This document shows positions 50,130-61,335 of a DNA stretch of 64,000 bases, in pieces (the first letter of the stretch is position 1; every line of letters begins with the position of its first letter). Source of the stretch: Coenobita brevimanus. Its lineage: Eukaryota; Arthropoda; Malacostraca; Decapoda; Coenobitidae. A program made the position numbers and the translations under genes. The stretch spans positions 8,594,332-8,658,331 of the forward strand of contig CM064681.1 of the NCBI GenBank assembly GCA_032717465.1, written 5' to 3'. The notes under the pieces were generated by a model that was not told the DNA's origin, did no database searches, and saw nothing but the letters and a program-made list of their open reading frames with translations.

Positions 50130-50600
50130 ATGCTGCTCCAAGACGATTTTATTTTGCCCCACCTTGCCCATTCCTTTCCCAAACCCCATCAGAACATACA
50201 GCTAGATGATTTTCTTCAGCAATATTCTCACTCAGTTCCTCTCCCTGATACAGCGCGGTAACGTCTTAAAATGGTTGTTCTTGCCAGCTTGAGACGATTT
50301 TTCCAGCTTTATCCATACATAGCTCCTCTCAAAACCCTTCAATGCTGCAACGTCTTTCTTATTACATTACTGCCGTTTCCAGACGATTTTATTTAGCCCC
50401 ACTCTAATTCATTTTCTCCCCCTAATCCATTCAGTGTGATGGAGCATTCAGACGATTTCATTCATCCTCGCTCTAACCCATTCCCTTCCCTTAACCGTTT
50501 CAGTGTGGTGGAGTATTTTATCTTCACTCTCTCCCGACGATTTCTTTCAGCCTCGCTCTAACCCATTTTCACCCTTAATATGGCTGTAACACTCGATCAA
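50130..50600 (+). repeat. Element A array, about 75-110-bp units
   Basis: Six cores at about 50,140, 50,206, 50,290, 50,380, 50,450 and 50,537 (CCAGACGATTTTATTTAGCC and variants). Each of the last four is followed by CCTCGCTCTAACCCATTCCC-like sequence and CAGTGTGGTGGAG. This is a longer-period amplification of A than the 31-36 kb array. Confidence 0.82.
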
Positions 50601-51595
50601 AAAACTACCTTCAAAACCTTCCATCTTACATCTTGAAGCAGTGAACGGAACTTATGACAATATTCTCCAATAATTACTCATAGATGTACATGGCCAATAA
50701 TTTAATCAGTACGACGTGAAGAGAGAACTTTATGCAACATAGGAAGTAAAGAGTTCATTCAGAAATACGCAGCGAAAGACAAAACGCGATAAGCAACAGC
50801 GCTCAGTGTGCAGCCATCGGTCCTCAATGTAAAGATATTTTGATGGAGAGTATATAACAACTCTCTCTTCTTTGTTCTAGGCGGCCTTTTCTCTCTCTCT
50901 CTCTCTCTTTTTTTTTTTCCCCCCCCTGTCTGCTCATTATGCCTACAGCGATTCTCTCTCTATTTCTTTCCGATCACTAATTAGGCTCCGTTGTAACACC
51001 TTTGTTCGGCTTAAAACTTCGTGAAGAACAGAGTACAATACGAAGGACACACTGATAATACACCTTCAGGTTTTGATCCATAGGCTACACATACAAAAAG
51101 ATACACTATGCTGATACAAATGATACACTATTAATAACCCGTTGTCTGGTGGGCCGCAGACACTGGGCTTAAACACCGCTCTGCTTCTTCATTCTTCCCA
51201 GTATGTTGCTGCATTTAATACGTGGTATGTGGGGGGCGCTCGCCATCCACTCACTCGATGCAGTGCTGCCTTCAGGTGACTCTACACTCTGAATGGTAAT
51301 CATATTTATCGGTGGGTAAGGAAGAAGGAACCAAAAGCTAGATGTCCGCAAATTGTTCCTTCCAAGATAAAATAAAAGCAAGATAAAAGAGACAAATTCA
51401 AGATTCGTTCATTTCGAGATGCCAGGATACACTGCGGTTGAAAGACTGGAGGCCGTAGGTAGTAAGAAATACAGAGAAATAAATAAATGATAACCAGACG
51501 CTTCGTGGTTAAATACAATAAGGTGATCCAACCAGATAGAGCCCAAAAGGGTTTACATTCGAGAGGTGGTTGGTGCGTAATGAATGCATAATGCC
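50601..51595. other. No gene recognised
   Basis: Mostly unique. Short (CT)n plus T and C runs lie at 50,890-50,925. The frames at 51,169-51,381 and 51,306-51,518 have no known motif. Confidence 0.4.
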
Positions 51596-51599
51596 ACTC

Positions 51600-51700
51600 A
51601 GGTCATCCTCGCTTTAAATGTCGGGAGTAAGTAGCGTAGCCCCGGACCCCTACGCTCCTGATGGGGCAGAAAAGGATTGGATAATGGGTGGATTAATGAA
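51600..51700 (+). repeat. Family E repeat copy
   Basis: TCATCCTCGCTTTAAATGTC, AGCCCCGGACCCCTACGCTC, CTGATGGGGCAGAAAAGGAT, TGGATAATGGGTGG; matches 13.9 kb (plus) and 40.8 kb (minus). Confidence 0.68.
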
Positions 51701-51765
51701 CACTTTACGATCCTCCCACATATGGCCAGAGAATTCTCCTTTTGTCTGTAACTGATGTAATATAT

Positions 51766-51872
<107 letters not shown>

Positions 51873-51949
51873 AGAAAAAGGTACCACACCACACCTGCCC
51901 TCAGCCCACTTGACAAGGGTACTGTAACGGCTGGTAGGTGGAGAGGTAG

Positions 51950-52322
51950 ACCCAGATATCCCTCACCCCCCCCTACCTTACTCAGATATCCCTCACTCCC
52001 TTACCTTACACTGATATTCCTCATCACCCTACCTTACACAGATACCCCTCACCATCCTACCTTACACAGATATCCCTCACTCCTCTACCTTACACAGACA
52101 TCCCTCACTCCCCTACCTTACACAGATACCCCTCACCATCCTACCTTACACACATATCCCTCACTCCCCTACCTTACACAGATATCCCTCACTCCCCCTA
52201 CCTTACACAGACATTCCTCACTCCCCTACCTTACACAGATATCCCTCACTCCCCTACCTTACACAGATATCCCTCACCACCCTACCTTGCACATCCCTCA
52301 CTCCTCTTCCTTACACTTCCAA
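51950..52322 (+). repeat. 28-bp minisatellite (CCTTACACAGATATCCCTCA unit)
   Basis: About 13 units of 27-28 bp: ACCTTACACAGATATCCCTC plus ACTCCCCT, with CACCAT and ACACAT variants. It directly precedes the second family C element. Confidence 0.95.
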
Positions 52323-52337
52323 TTTGCTATAGTATTC

Positions 52338-52552
52338 GGTACTGGAGAGGGGCGCCTTCACGTGGTGGCACCGATATAACTGGTCGGCTCCGCTGCCTGG
52401 TTATACAAAAGTTCAATTTCCTCCTTATTTACCAAACAGGAGGAGGATGGACCGCAGGAGGAGGGTAATTTCAGCCGGCAGTTCATATGGCTTATGTTAA
52501 GATGAGCCTAGGGTTGCAACTACTACTACTGCTACTACTACAACTACTACAG
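52338..52552 (+). mobile_element. Family C SINE-like element, second copy
   Basis: TACTGGAGAGGGGCGCCTTC, ACGTGGTGGCACCGATATAA, AGGAGGAGGGTAATTTCAGC, then (CTA)n at about 52,520-52,550. It matches 23,595-23,822 along its length. Target duplication is not clear. Confidence 0.75.
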
Positions 52553-52867
52553 TAATTTTTATTTTGGTACCTCAGACAACTTTTCCTCATCTCAGAGAAA
52601 AACACTGCCGGAGCCTAACATTGCGAATTTAATATATAATTCTGCTTAGCTTCATATGATTTCTTTTATTATCTTTATTTCTTACTTCTGACCTACCCAC
52701 AATGCCAAGGTTAAAAATTACCTTGACTTCGGCTGTGGGGGAGAATTAGAGATCTGAATGTTCTTTCCCTCCCTCGTCCTGTTCTTTCCTCCGTTTTCAT
52801 TTCCTTCCGTGTCTCATTTCAAAATCTTATGCGACTTTCTCATATCCCTCGTCGCTTCCTTCCTTCC

Positions 52868-52870
<3 letters not shown>
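52553..52870. other. No gene recognised; possible A fragment
   Basis: ACCTCAGACAACTTTTCCTC at about 52,568 may be a decayed element A core. The rest is T/C-rich. Confidence 0.4.

Positions 52871-52873
<3 letters not shown>

Positions 52874-52921
<48 letters not shown>
52874..52921. repeat. (TG)n microsatellite
   Basis: About 24 TG units. Confidence 0.98.
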
Positions 52922-52925
<4 letters not shown>

Positions 52926-53211
52926 GCGGGGATCTCATAAATATCAAAAATTAACTCATGCTTAACTTAATTTCCCAAAATAAACTTTCCCATCACTAGT
53001 TTCAGTCTATGTAGCACAACTTTGGCATCCAGAGGTACATCATTTACAGAATTATTGTACAGGGAGTCTACAGAGTCTTCCTGGGTTCACTGTTTGCGTG
53101 TAAACGACTTGATACACTGAAGTGCAATTTTTTACATAAGAAAGAGTAAATGCAAAAAGCTTCAAGACGTGCTAGTTCATGTGGAAAAAACAGCATCTCA
53201 GTATGTTAAGC

Positions 53212-53368
53212 CGCTTACACGCAATAAAGCTCTGTAAATATGAAGTAAAGCTTTGTAAACACGCAATAAAGCTTTGTCAACACTCAATAAATCCATATAA
53301 ACACGCAATAAAGCTTTGTAAACACTCAATAAAACTTTGAAACCTTGTCAGAACTTTGTGAACACTCA
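53212..53368 (+). repeat. Minisatellite, 23-24-bp unit (ACACGCAATAAAGCTTTGTA)
   Basis: About seven units, alternating ACACGCAATAAAGC and ACACTCAATAAA, each with TTTGTAA; the first units are diverged. Confidence 0.88.
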
Positions 53369-53890
53369 TTATATTTGATTTTTTTTTTTTTTTTTTTTGT
53401 GATGTCATGGAAAATGCAAAACATAATGACTGCACAAATATTTATCATAGTACGGGATGAGGCATATAATCTGAATAATTTGTACTACTGAAAACACAAT
53501 CTGAGGCTTCGAGTATTGTCTTGTTGCTTCATTATTAGCTGTTTCACTTATTATAATGGCCACTCATACCTTTTCCCCCTTTTTCTTGTGCATTACTAAA
53601 ACTGTATATATTTTTTTCCGGGCCGGTCAGACTCATAGATAAAGTCTGTTTCCCTTCGTCCCATTTCGAGCAGCAGCACAGTCGGGGACCTTATGTGAAG
53701 TCGAATGTCAAGAGCCGTATTCTTGGAGAAAACTGGGACTTAGAAAGAGTTCCCTGCCTGAATGATGCTCGTTTAGTCAACAGGCCTTCCTTTCTCGCAT
53801 GTTTAATATCGATCCTCTTCTATCCCTCTTTATTTCTATTCACATTCGCCTTTTTCCAGTACAACCTCTTTATCTTTTTTATTTTGGTTT
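53369..53890. other. No gene recognised
   Basis: Poly-T at 53,379-53,398, then apparently unique AT-rich sequence. Confidence 0.4.
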
Positions 53891-53897
53891 GCCTAAA

Positions 53898-53910
53898 GCC
53901 TGATGATTTT

Positions 53911-53941
<31 letters not shown>

Positions 53942-53990
53942 TGCACCTTCTCCTTTGTTCCCTACTCTCCCCATTCTTCCTTTGTCCTTT

Positions 53991-54030
<40 letters not shown>
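53898..54030. repeat. Element A core fused to (CT)n, and a second (CT)n
   Basis: AGCCTGATGATTTTACTCTC (53,897) passes from an A core variant straight into (CT)n (53,912-53,937). A second CT run lies at 53,993-54,028. Confidence 0.85.
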
Positions 54031-54031
<1 letters not shown>

Positions 54032-54039
54032 TACACCCA

Positions 54040-54224
54040 GATGAAATGCACACACAAGTTACACACATGACCAGTGCAAACAGAAAAGGTGCACATACGA
54101 GGTAGCACACGAGTTACGCATGAAAGAGGTAAGGTACACATGCTAGCTACACATACACGAGACAACACACAAAAATAGTACACACACTAGACTTCGCACA
54201 CTAGACGACACGCGCGCGCGAGCA

Positions 54225-54288
<64 letters not shown>

Positions 54289-54415
54289 AAGTGGACAGAA
54301 GTTTCACAGAGGAGGTATACATAAGAGGTAAACACAGAAAACGTACACACAGAAGTTATACACACAAGACGGTGTACACAGGATATGAAGACACACACGC
54401 AGTATGTTCACATCT
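54040..54415. repeat. CACA-rich degenerate minisatellite with (CACG)n(CA)n
   Basis: Words such as GGTACACATGCTAGCTACAC and AGTTACACACATGA recur at about 15-25 bp. Perfect CACG then CA runs lie at 54,222-54,284. Confidence 0.8.
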
Positions 54416-54466
54416 ACGCAATGATTCGCTTAACAGGAAATATATACAAATAAAAGAGAAAACTCT

Positions 54467-54473
<7 letters not shown>

Positions 54474-54552
<79 letters not shown>

Positions 54553-54870
54553 CAAAGGGTAAAGAAAGAGAGCAAAGGATAAAGAAAGAGAAAGCAGTGT
54601 GTAAAAAAAGGGAGGGCAAGAGGTAAAGCAAGTGAGAGGGCAAGGGATAAAGAAAAGGGAAAGAATAGGGTAAAGAAAGAGAGAGAATAAAGGGTAAAGA
54701 AGAGAGAGAGAGACAGCAAGGAATACAGAAACAGGGCAAGAGGTAAAGAAAGAGAGAGCAAGGGATAAAAAAAAAAGAGAGAGAAAGCAAGGGACAAAGA
54801 AAAAGAGAGCAAGGGGTAAAGAGAGAGAGCTGGAAAGAGAGCTAAAGAGAGGGGGGAGAGCAAGCCAAGT
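54474..54870. repeat. (GA)n followed by purine minisatellite
   Basis: 37 GA units (54,474-54,546), then about 14 units of GAGAGCAAAGGGTAAAGAAA type to 54,870. Confidence 0.93.
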
Positions 54871-54969
54871 GAAATAATTAATCGCCAAGGTTAATGTGGT
54901 AAGCAATTTGGGAGAGAAGAGCGACCATTAGCAACCCCAGGCAAGGACATTTGTCTTACAATAAGGATA

Positions 54970-55760
54970 TGGAAATGCTGCAGGGAAGGGAAGGAGGGGG
55001 AGCGAGGAGAGATGGAGGGGGGGAGGAGCTGAAGGAGAGGGTGGAAGGAGGGGTGGGAAGAGAGGGAAGGCTGGATGGAAGGAGGAAAAGGGGAGGGGGG
55101 GAGAAAGGAGATGGAAAGGGGAAGGAGGAGGACGGGAGAAAGATCGGGGGAAAGGGGAAGAAGGAGGTGGAAGGAGGGATGGGAGGAGGAAGGATGGAGA
55201 GGGAAGGTTGGATGGAAGGAGGAAAAAGGGGAGGGGGTTGGAAGGAGATAGAAAAGGGAACAGGGAGGACGGGGGAAAGATTGGGGCAAAGAGGAGGAGG
55301 AAAAGGGAAGGAGTGGAAGAGGACCAAGAGGAGGAGGAAGGGAGACGGACGGGAGGGTGTGAAAGCGAGAGGTGGGAAGGGGCGGATTTGGGAGGAGGGA
55401 AGTGAAAGAAGATGGAGGTGAGAAGGAAGTTACAATTAGAGAGGTGGAAAGGGAGGAGGGAAAAGAGGAAGCAGGAGGAGGATGAAGGGAGAAGGGACGG
55501 GAGGTGGTGGTGAATGAGGGAAAGCAGAGAGAGGAAGAGAAGAGGGACAGGGAGAGGAGGGGGAGAGAAGATAGGAGAAGGGAGGTGAAGGGGAGAGGAA
55601 TAGGATGGCAGTGGTGACAAAAATAACTGAAGAGAAATCAAACGAAAAGATGAGGAGAGACGTAGAGAAATCATAAAGAAGTGGAGGAGCGATGGGAAGA
55701 GAAATCAGAAGTCAGAGGAGGAGAGGGAGGGAAAGGAACCGGATGGGAGAGGAACAGAAA
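54970..55760. repeat. Polypurine tract with an internal direct repeat of about 150-180 bp
   Basis: GGATGGAAGGAGGAAAAGGG plus GAGGGGG at about 55,071 recurs as GGATGGAAGGAGGAAAAAGG plus GGAGGGGG at about 55,209, each followed by GGAGAT.GAAAAGGG and GGACGGGRGAAAGAT. The whole stretch is purine on the plus strand. Confidence 0.88.
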
Positions 55761-55980
55761 AGGAATGTAATGGGATGGTGATGAAAGGAAAGCCACAGGA
55801 AGAAAATATGAGGTGGATAGAGCGAGTACAACTGACTTTATTTAGATGAATTAAGTTCAGAAAAGAACTAGAGTTGGCAATGATTATGGTAAAGGCGTAA
55901 TGTTTAACTGAATTGCTTACATGCATAGTATACCCAGCTCCAGTGAAGGGTGGGTGGGGGAGAGCCTTCATCTTAGCTAT

Positions 55981-56090
55981 CCTTGTCCTATTCCAGTAGT
56001 TTAGACGGACACATGTAGGAGCTGCCTAGCATGGGCCAACTAGTTTACTGCAGTTATCTTCTCTTCTTATGTTTTTATGCTCTTATCCCT
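55981..56090 (+). mobile_element. Interspersed repeat end with CTTATGTTTTTATG tail
   Basis: GTCCTATTCCAGTAGTTTAG, ACACATGTAGGAGCTGCCTA, GCATGGGCCAACTAGTTTAC, TGCAGTTATCTTCTCTTCTT, then ATGTTTTTATGCTCTTAT. I associate the plan 'taggagctgcctagcatgggcca.c..ctgcagtt...cttatgttctta' with an abundant repeat in decapod crustacean DNA; this is from memory, not a search. Confidence 0.55.
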
Positions 56091-56730
56091 TACAAATTCT
56101 TACACCAATTTTTCATTTTACTTAGGATATCACCGAACAATGTGGCTTGTGAGTGATGGGGGTAAGAATTCCAAAGGTTTTAATGATATATGAGTGGCTG
56201 TGTGACCCATCTTAGTTTCGCCGTTTTTGTGCTTCCCTGTAACTGCCTTTGGAACCCTCCCACCTCACGTACGTAATGGTAAATGGGTTAGTGTGATAGG
56301 TTGAAGGATAGATGGAATAGTTCATCTCCATTACGTCACGGCATCCTCTTGCGCTCCCTTTTCTATCAAATCTGTTTTTCCATTTTTTAAGAGGAGGGTT
56401 AGGATGATTGATCGATGGATGGATGGAAGTTTTTTTTTTTTTTCCTGCACTGCATTATTATTACATCTTAAGCTTCCTTTTTTTTCTGTCAAACCTATTT
56501 TCTCATTTATTTATATATATATTTTTTCTTCTCTTACATCATTACCTGCAAGAAATTCAAAATCGTAACATACAGTCTTCCCATATTACTGTACCAGACC
56601 GTCTCCTACTTATTTCATCATTACTTCATTATTTCTTAAAATATCTTGTTTTGCTTTTACCAGTTTTTTTCCAGTCCCTCTCACGCTTGCTTAACCCAGT
56701 CACTAAGATAACGTGCTGAGTGGTTTAATG
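56091..56730. other. No gene recognised
   Basis: T-rich sequence. The 103-codon frame at 56,408-56,719 is Phe/Leu/Ser-rich and not convincing. Confidence 0.4.
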
Positions 56731-56732
56731 AA

Positions 56733-56858
56733 GCTATCACCAGACGATTTTCTCCAAGTTGGGAAGGACCTCTGGCACAAGAGGATTATAAGGGCTATAT
56801 CTGTCCCCCCAGTGCAAAACGCTTCCTCATCAGCTGAATAAAATCGTCTGGAAATAGC
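56733..56858. repeat. Element A foldback
   Basis: Left arm GCTATCACCAGACGATTTTC, CCAAGTTGGGAAGG, ACCTCTGGCACAAGAGGATT. Centre AAGGGCTATATCTGTCCCCC. Right arm CCTCATCAGCTGAATAAAAT, CGTCTGGAAATAGC. GCTAT and ATAGC arm tips pair. Confidence 0.85.
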
Positions 56859-57097
56859 AAGAATATACAAAACACGTCATGCAAAGAAAGGGTGCAAATC
56901 CCTCCTTGATATTTTGCTCTGATCCTTCTCTCCCTCCTTCCATTATGAAGCTTCCGTCAGGCACTCTTTCTTTTCCTATTTCCTTTCAGTTTCCTGCAAT
57001 TCACCTCTCCATTTCCCTCTCTTTCCTCTTTTAACATGTTCCTCCCTTTCTATACTCAATCCATTTTTTAACCTTTCAACCAGATTATTTATTATTT

Positions 57098-57219
57098 TAT
57101 GCTACTTCCTGGCGATTTTACTTGAGAGTTTTTGGTCTGGAGAAGTTGGATGCAGTCTTCACCAGGAATTTCTCTACTAGCTGGCTCTTCCACCTGAATA
57201 CAATATTTTGGTAGTAACA
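57098..57219. repeat. Element A foldback, diverged
   Basis: ATGCTACTTCCTGGCGATTT, TACTTGAGAG, TCTGGAGAAGTTGGATGCAG, then TCTACTAGCTGGCTCTTCCA, CCTGAATACAATATTTTGGT, AGTAAC. Confidence 0.7.
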
Positions 57220-59244
57220 AAACTAGGATTGAAAATATATATCGGCATTATGGTGTTTAAGTTTCATTCACTGCTTTTTCCGTCGCATTTCCTACATCTC
57301 CTTAACAACATCACCCCACCATGTCGTAATTTCCATCTTCGCCCTATTTCCACTTATTTTCTCTTTTTTCCTTTGCTTAGTCTAGACCGTAAATGCTACT
57401 TCCTTGCTGTTTTTTGTTGTTCCTTTGCACTGTACTCCTTAATCCTGTTTACCACATCCCCTCATATGATGTAGCTCTGTGCCACGTTTTCTACTCCTTT
57501 TCCCAAATCTATCTCGTACACTCGACTCCTCGTCAAATATTTTTCTTTTTTACTTGTTTCATACACCATTTCTTGTTCTTCCTTTTTTTACCCACTTCAC
57601 AAACCATATCTTTTTATTCTTCCCTTTATACTCATTTCAGAAATATTTCACAAACCACATCTTTTCATCTTTTTCATTTCAGAAAACAAATTATTTTTAC
57701 TTAAGTCACAAAACACTTTTTCCTATTCATTTTCAAAAACTAATTTCACAAGCCACATTTTTTCATATATTAGACATTCTACTTCTCCTTCTAATCATAC
57801 TCATTTTATAAACCACACGTCATTATACATCGATCTTTCTAATTCTACCATTCTCTCTCCTTCCTTTAAGTAACTTCACACCCTCTACTCCTAATCATGT
57901 CACAGTACTTCGTTCTTTTTTCTTTTGCCCAATTCAGAACGATCTCTTCTTTCTTCTTTTCCCTATCATTCTTTCCTTTAATTTTACACAGCTACGCAAC
58001 CTATGTTTCCCTGTTTTGTTTACTCATTTTCAGACACTGCTCCCTTCCATGCTATTCTTTACTGACATCTCCTCCTCTCCATTTTCCTTCAGTCGAGTAT
58101 GCAGCATCCGTCTCTTCCTCTTGCTTGCCATCCATCCACTTCGACGAGTACTGCAACCTTAAGCTGCTCTTTCTTCCTATTTTCGTCTGTCAAAATCGCA
58201 CTTACTGACGTCAACTTTTCCATCTTTCCTTCCATACATGTAGCATATACATCACTTCCTCACATGTACAGTGTAAAGTCACGGAGGGGAAGGCTGAAAG
58301 AAGGTTAGGACAGGTACAAAGCAAAGACTATAAAAGATAAGACGAATGGTGCTAGACAGGAGCAAGGTATGAATGTGGTTATTTGATTATTGTAGACTGG
58401 AGTTAGCTTCTGAGTGTTAGTGAGGATCGAACCCTCTCCAGTGTGCCCCCTAAAAGTGAGGAAGTGCCAAGCCGACCCAGCCACCTAAATGGCCCTTGCA
58501 TGTACTCCTCTCTAAAGTCCCCTTCCATCCCCTTGCATTGCCTTCCATCCATTTCCTACATATTCCACCTCCTGGCATTCACAGCTCCACGCCATCCTTT
58601 CTATTTCCCTTCCACTCTTATCCCTATCCCTTCTACCATTCTCCTTTTTTCCTTCCACCTTCCTGCACCTTTTCTTCCACCATTATCTTTCTTTCTCTGC
58701 ACTTTCCTCCCTCACTTACTTCAATAATTTAGCACAATCGCAATCCACTCCCTGCATGTCTCACCTCCAGCTTATTATTTTGCCATTTTCCATCCACCGC
58801 TTTCCCACTTTCTTTCCACGTTTCTTCCACTCTCTTTCCATCCATTTCACACACTACACCGTTCCGCCCCTCCCCTTCTCTCTCTCTCCCTCTCTCTCTC
58901 TCTCTCATTCATTCGACACATTACTTTCACCCTCTACCTCCGTCCCCAACAAACACATTCCACCGTCTTGCATGTCGCTGCCTCATCCCACTTTTCCCTA
59001 GTCTTTGTACCTTTCTCTCCCTTTCCTTACATCATTTCGTACAGTCTCGCATTCTCCATCCAAATCTAGCGTACCCCTTCTCTCCCATCAACTTCACATA
59101 CACCATTCCTTCCCTTCCGCTTTCCTTCCTCGTCACACACACCACCCCCTCTCCATGCATTCCACACACTCCAGCCTCTCCCATGTCGCAGCCCCATGTC
59201 ACCCATTTCACTCCTTCTGTTCTACCTTTCTATACTCTTCATCC

Positions 59245-59292
<48 letters not shown>

Positions 59293-59640
59293 CACACACA
59301 AACAGACGCTCACCACACATAATGCACCCTCTTTCTAACGTCCCCTCTCTTTTACTTCTGTCCATTCCACACGCAGCACTGTCTTTCTTCTTTTCTCCTT
59401 CCATTCATTCCACACAATCCACCCTCTCTTTAATTCCTTCTCCCATTCATTACACACACCCCACACCCTCTCTGCTAGTCTCCTTTCAATCATTCCACAC
59501 ACTCCACTCCTACTCTTCCTCTCTCCTTCCATCCACTCGACACACTCCACCCCTTCTTTCCCTCTCCTGCCGTCCACTCCACAGACTCCACCCCCTCTCT
59601 ACCCCACTCCTTCCATCCATTCCACACACTCCACCCTCTC
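57220..59640. repeat. Long T/C-rich region with CATTCCACACACTCCACC words
   Basis: About 2.4 kb is pyrimidine-dominated on the plus strand. In 57.6-57.8 kb TTTCACAAACCACATC words recur. In 59.1-59.64 kb CCATCCATTCCACACACTCC plus ACCCTCTC recurs at about 50-70-bp spacing, and CATGTCGC.GC.CCATG occurs three times (58,970, 59,181, 59,643). A short (AC)n lies at 59,250-59,299. All long Ser/Pro/Phe frames here are compositional. Confidence 0.7.
58418..58491 (-). mobile_element. tRNA-derived SINE head (candidate)
   Basis: The reverse complement contains GGTGGCTGGGTCGGCTTGGC (A-box-like TGGCTGGGTCGG, 58,472-58,483). About 40 bp further comes GGTTCGATCCT (58,423-58,433), a perfect polymerase III B-box match, followed by CAC. 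Spacing fits a tRNA-like promoter. No full cloverleaf was worked out. The body would extend leftward from 58,418. Confidence 0.55.
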
Positions 59641-59655
59641 GCATGTCGCCGCGCC

Positions 59656-59772
59656 ATGCCACCCCAGCGCGACCCAGGCTACACCTCACCTGCCCATTAT
59701 CGGATTCCCATCAGGTGAGGTCCGGGGCGCTACACGGCGGTGCCACTGCGAGTTACCTGGGCGGCATGAAGG
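59656..59772 (+). other. Possible exon with splice-like signals (weak)
   Basis: A GC- and CpG-rich patch departs from its pyrimidine surroundings. CCCATCAG|GTGAGG at 59,711-59,720 could be a donor ending an exon that starts at ATG 59,656 (frame MPPQRDPGYTSPAHYRIPI). Alternatively it is an acceptor followed by a 57-nt, phase-0 exon (59,715-59,771, frame VRSGALHGGATASYLGGMK) ending at AAG|GTAATT. The two readings are mutually exclusive. Neither peptide is recognised, and the upstream part overlaps a local CATGTCGC repeat. Confidence 0.15.
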
Positions 59773-59827
59773 TAATTACGGGAGTCGAGTTACTGATGGT
59801 TCGCTATTGACACCTGGGTACCTGGGG

Positions 59828-60110
59828 CCGTATGTGTGTGAGGGTGTGGGTGTGTGTGAGGGTGTGAGGGTGTGGGTGTGTGTGAGGGTGTGGGTGTGTG
59901 TGAGGGTGTGGGTGTGTGTGAGGATGTGGGTGTGTGTGAGGATGTGGGTGTGGGTGTGGATGTGAGGATGCGGGTGTGGGTGTGGATGTGGGTGTGAGGG
60001 TGTGGTGTGTGTGAGGGTGTGGTGTGTGTGCGGATGTGGTGTGTGTGAAGGTGTGGCGTGTGTGAGGGTGGTGTGTCTGAGGGTGTGAATGTGGGTGTGT
60101 GTGTGTGGGG
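59828..60110. repeat. GT-rich minisatellite (GAGGGTGTGGGTGTGTGTGA unit)
   Basis: About 14 units of 16-22 bp. Confidence 0.95.
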
Positions 60111-60289
60111 GGGCCGGGCGAGAAGTGTACCTAGCAGAGGGTTGGGGTGAGGCGAAGACTGTGGAAGCGGCGATGGAAGTATGGATGCAAAATTAATAGA
60201 GATCTGGATAAGATGGAGTGGAGCCAGTGCACAAAATATGTCACGTAAAATGTTGAGTAAATCTGCTGGGTTTCTTGTGCATGTAGTGA

Positions 60290-60800
60290 AATATGGTTGA
60301 TGGTGGAGTATGGTGGGTGGTGGAGTATCGTGGGTGATGGACTATGGTGGGCGGTGGAGTATGGTTGATGGTGGAGTATGGTGGATGGTGAAGTATGGTG
60401 TGGTGGTGGAGTATGGCTGGTGGTGGAGTATGGCTGATTGTGAAGTATGGCGGGTGGTGGAGTATGGTTGATGGTGGAGTATGGTGGGTGGTGTAGTATG
60501 GTGAGTGGTGGCGTATGGTGGGTGGTGGGTTATGGTGGGAGGCTGGGTATGGTGTGGTGGTGGGGCATGGAGGATGGTGGAGTAAGGTGGGTGGTGGAGT
60601 ATGGTGTGGTGGTGGAGTATGGTGGTTTGTGGAGTATGGTGGATGGTGAAGTAAGGTGGGTGGTGGAGTATGGTGGGTGGTGGAGTATGGTGTGGTGGTG
60701 GAGTATGGTGACTGGTGGAGTATGGTGGGTGGTGGAGGATGGGGAATGGTGAAGTACTCATATAATGATTGGTGGAGTTAGCCAATGGTGGAGTATTGTT
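60290..60800. repeat. Minisatellite, GGTGGTGGAGTATGGT unit (16-22 bp)
   Basis: About 27 units of GGTGGAGTATGGTGGGTGGT with GAT, GTG and CTG variants. The reverse-strand His/Pro/Thr frame is an artefact. Confidence 0.96.
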
Positions 60801-60908
60801 AGGTGGAGGCGTAAGTGGTGTTGTGGTGCTTGGTAGTGTCGATCGACCGGGTAGTGAGTATACACCGTTGCTTGGTCTACTCCATGTACCTCTGCATTTG
60901 CTGTAATC

Positions 60909-60974
60909 AATAAATCATCTAACTATCTATCTGTCTATCTACCTATCTATCTATCTATGTCTATCTATCTATCA
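60909..60974. repeat. (CTAT)n tetranucleotide tract
   Basis: CTAT units with CTGT/CTAC variants. No family B tail module follows, so this is not assigned to a LINE insertion. Confidence 0.9.
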
Positions 60975-61242
60975 GGGCTTTATTCCCGTCGACCTGGGAA
61001 GCGAAACTATATCAGGGCTGTTTTTATCTGATGAAACTTGACTACTTGGATGACCTTACCGGTGTTTGCATAAAATCTGATGCACCTTATTAATGTCGTG
61101 CGGATGAGTCTCCATGGTTACTAATAAAATCGACCGTCCATTCTGACTACAACTGGTCATCAACTCATCTGAAAGGACTTAAGAATCATCGTCTAGTTAG
61201 GGGAAAAAGTAGCACATTTTCTCTAGCTATTTATCATCCATA

Positions 61243-61335
61243 TTACGCTTCAGTCCAAACGATGTTATTCAAGTTAAGACATACCTTTCGAACTGAGAAG
61301 GTTGTACAAGGCCTTCATTATTAATCTCTATACTA
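61243..61335 (+). repeat. Element A copy, diverged
   Basis: TTCAGTCCAAACGATGTTAT, TCAAGTTAAGACATACCTTT, CGAACTGAGAAGGTTGTACA, AGGCCTTCATTATTAATCTC. Confidence 0.7.

Noticed and set aside
60909..60974. Family B insertion at the (CTAT)n tract
   Set aside because: No tail module (GCCAGACGCC...GGGGTGGCCACAAA) follows; kept as a plain microsatellite. The same applies to 62,500-62,543.
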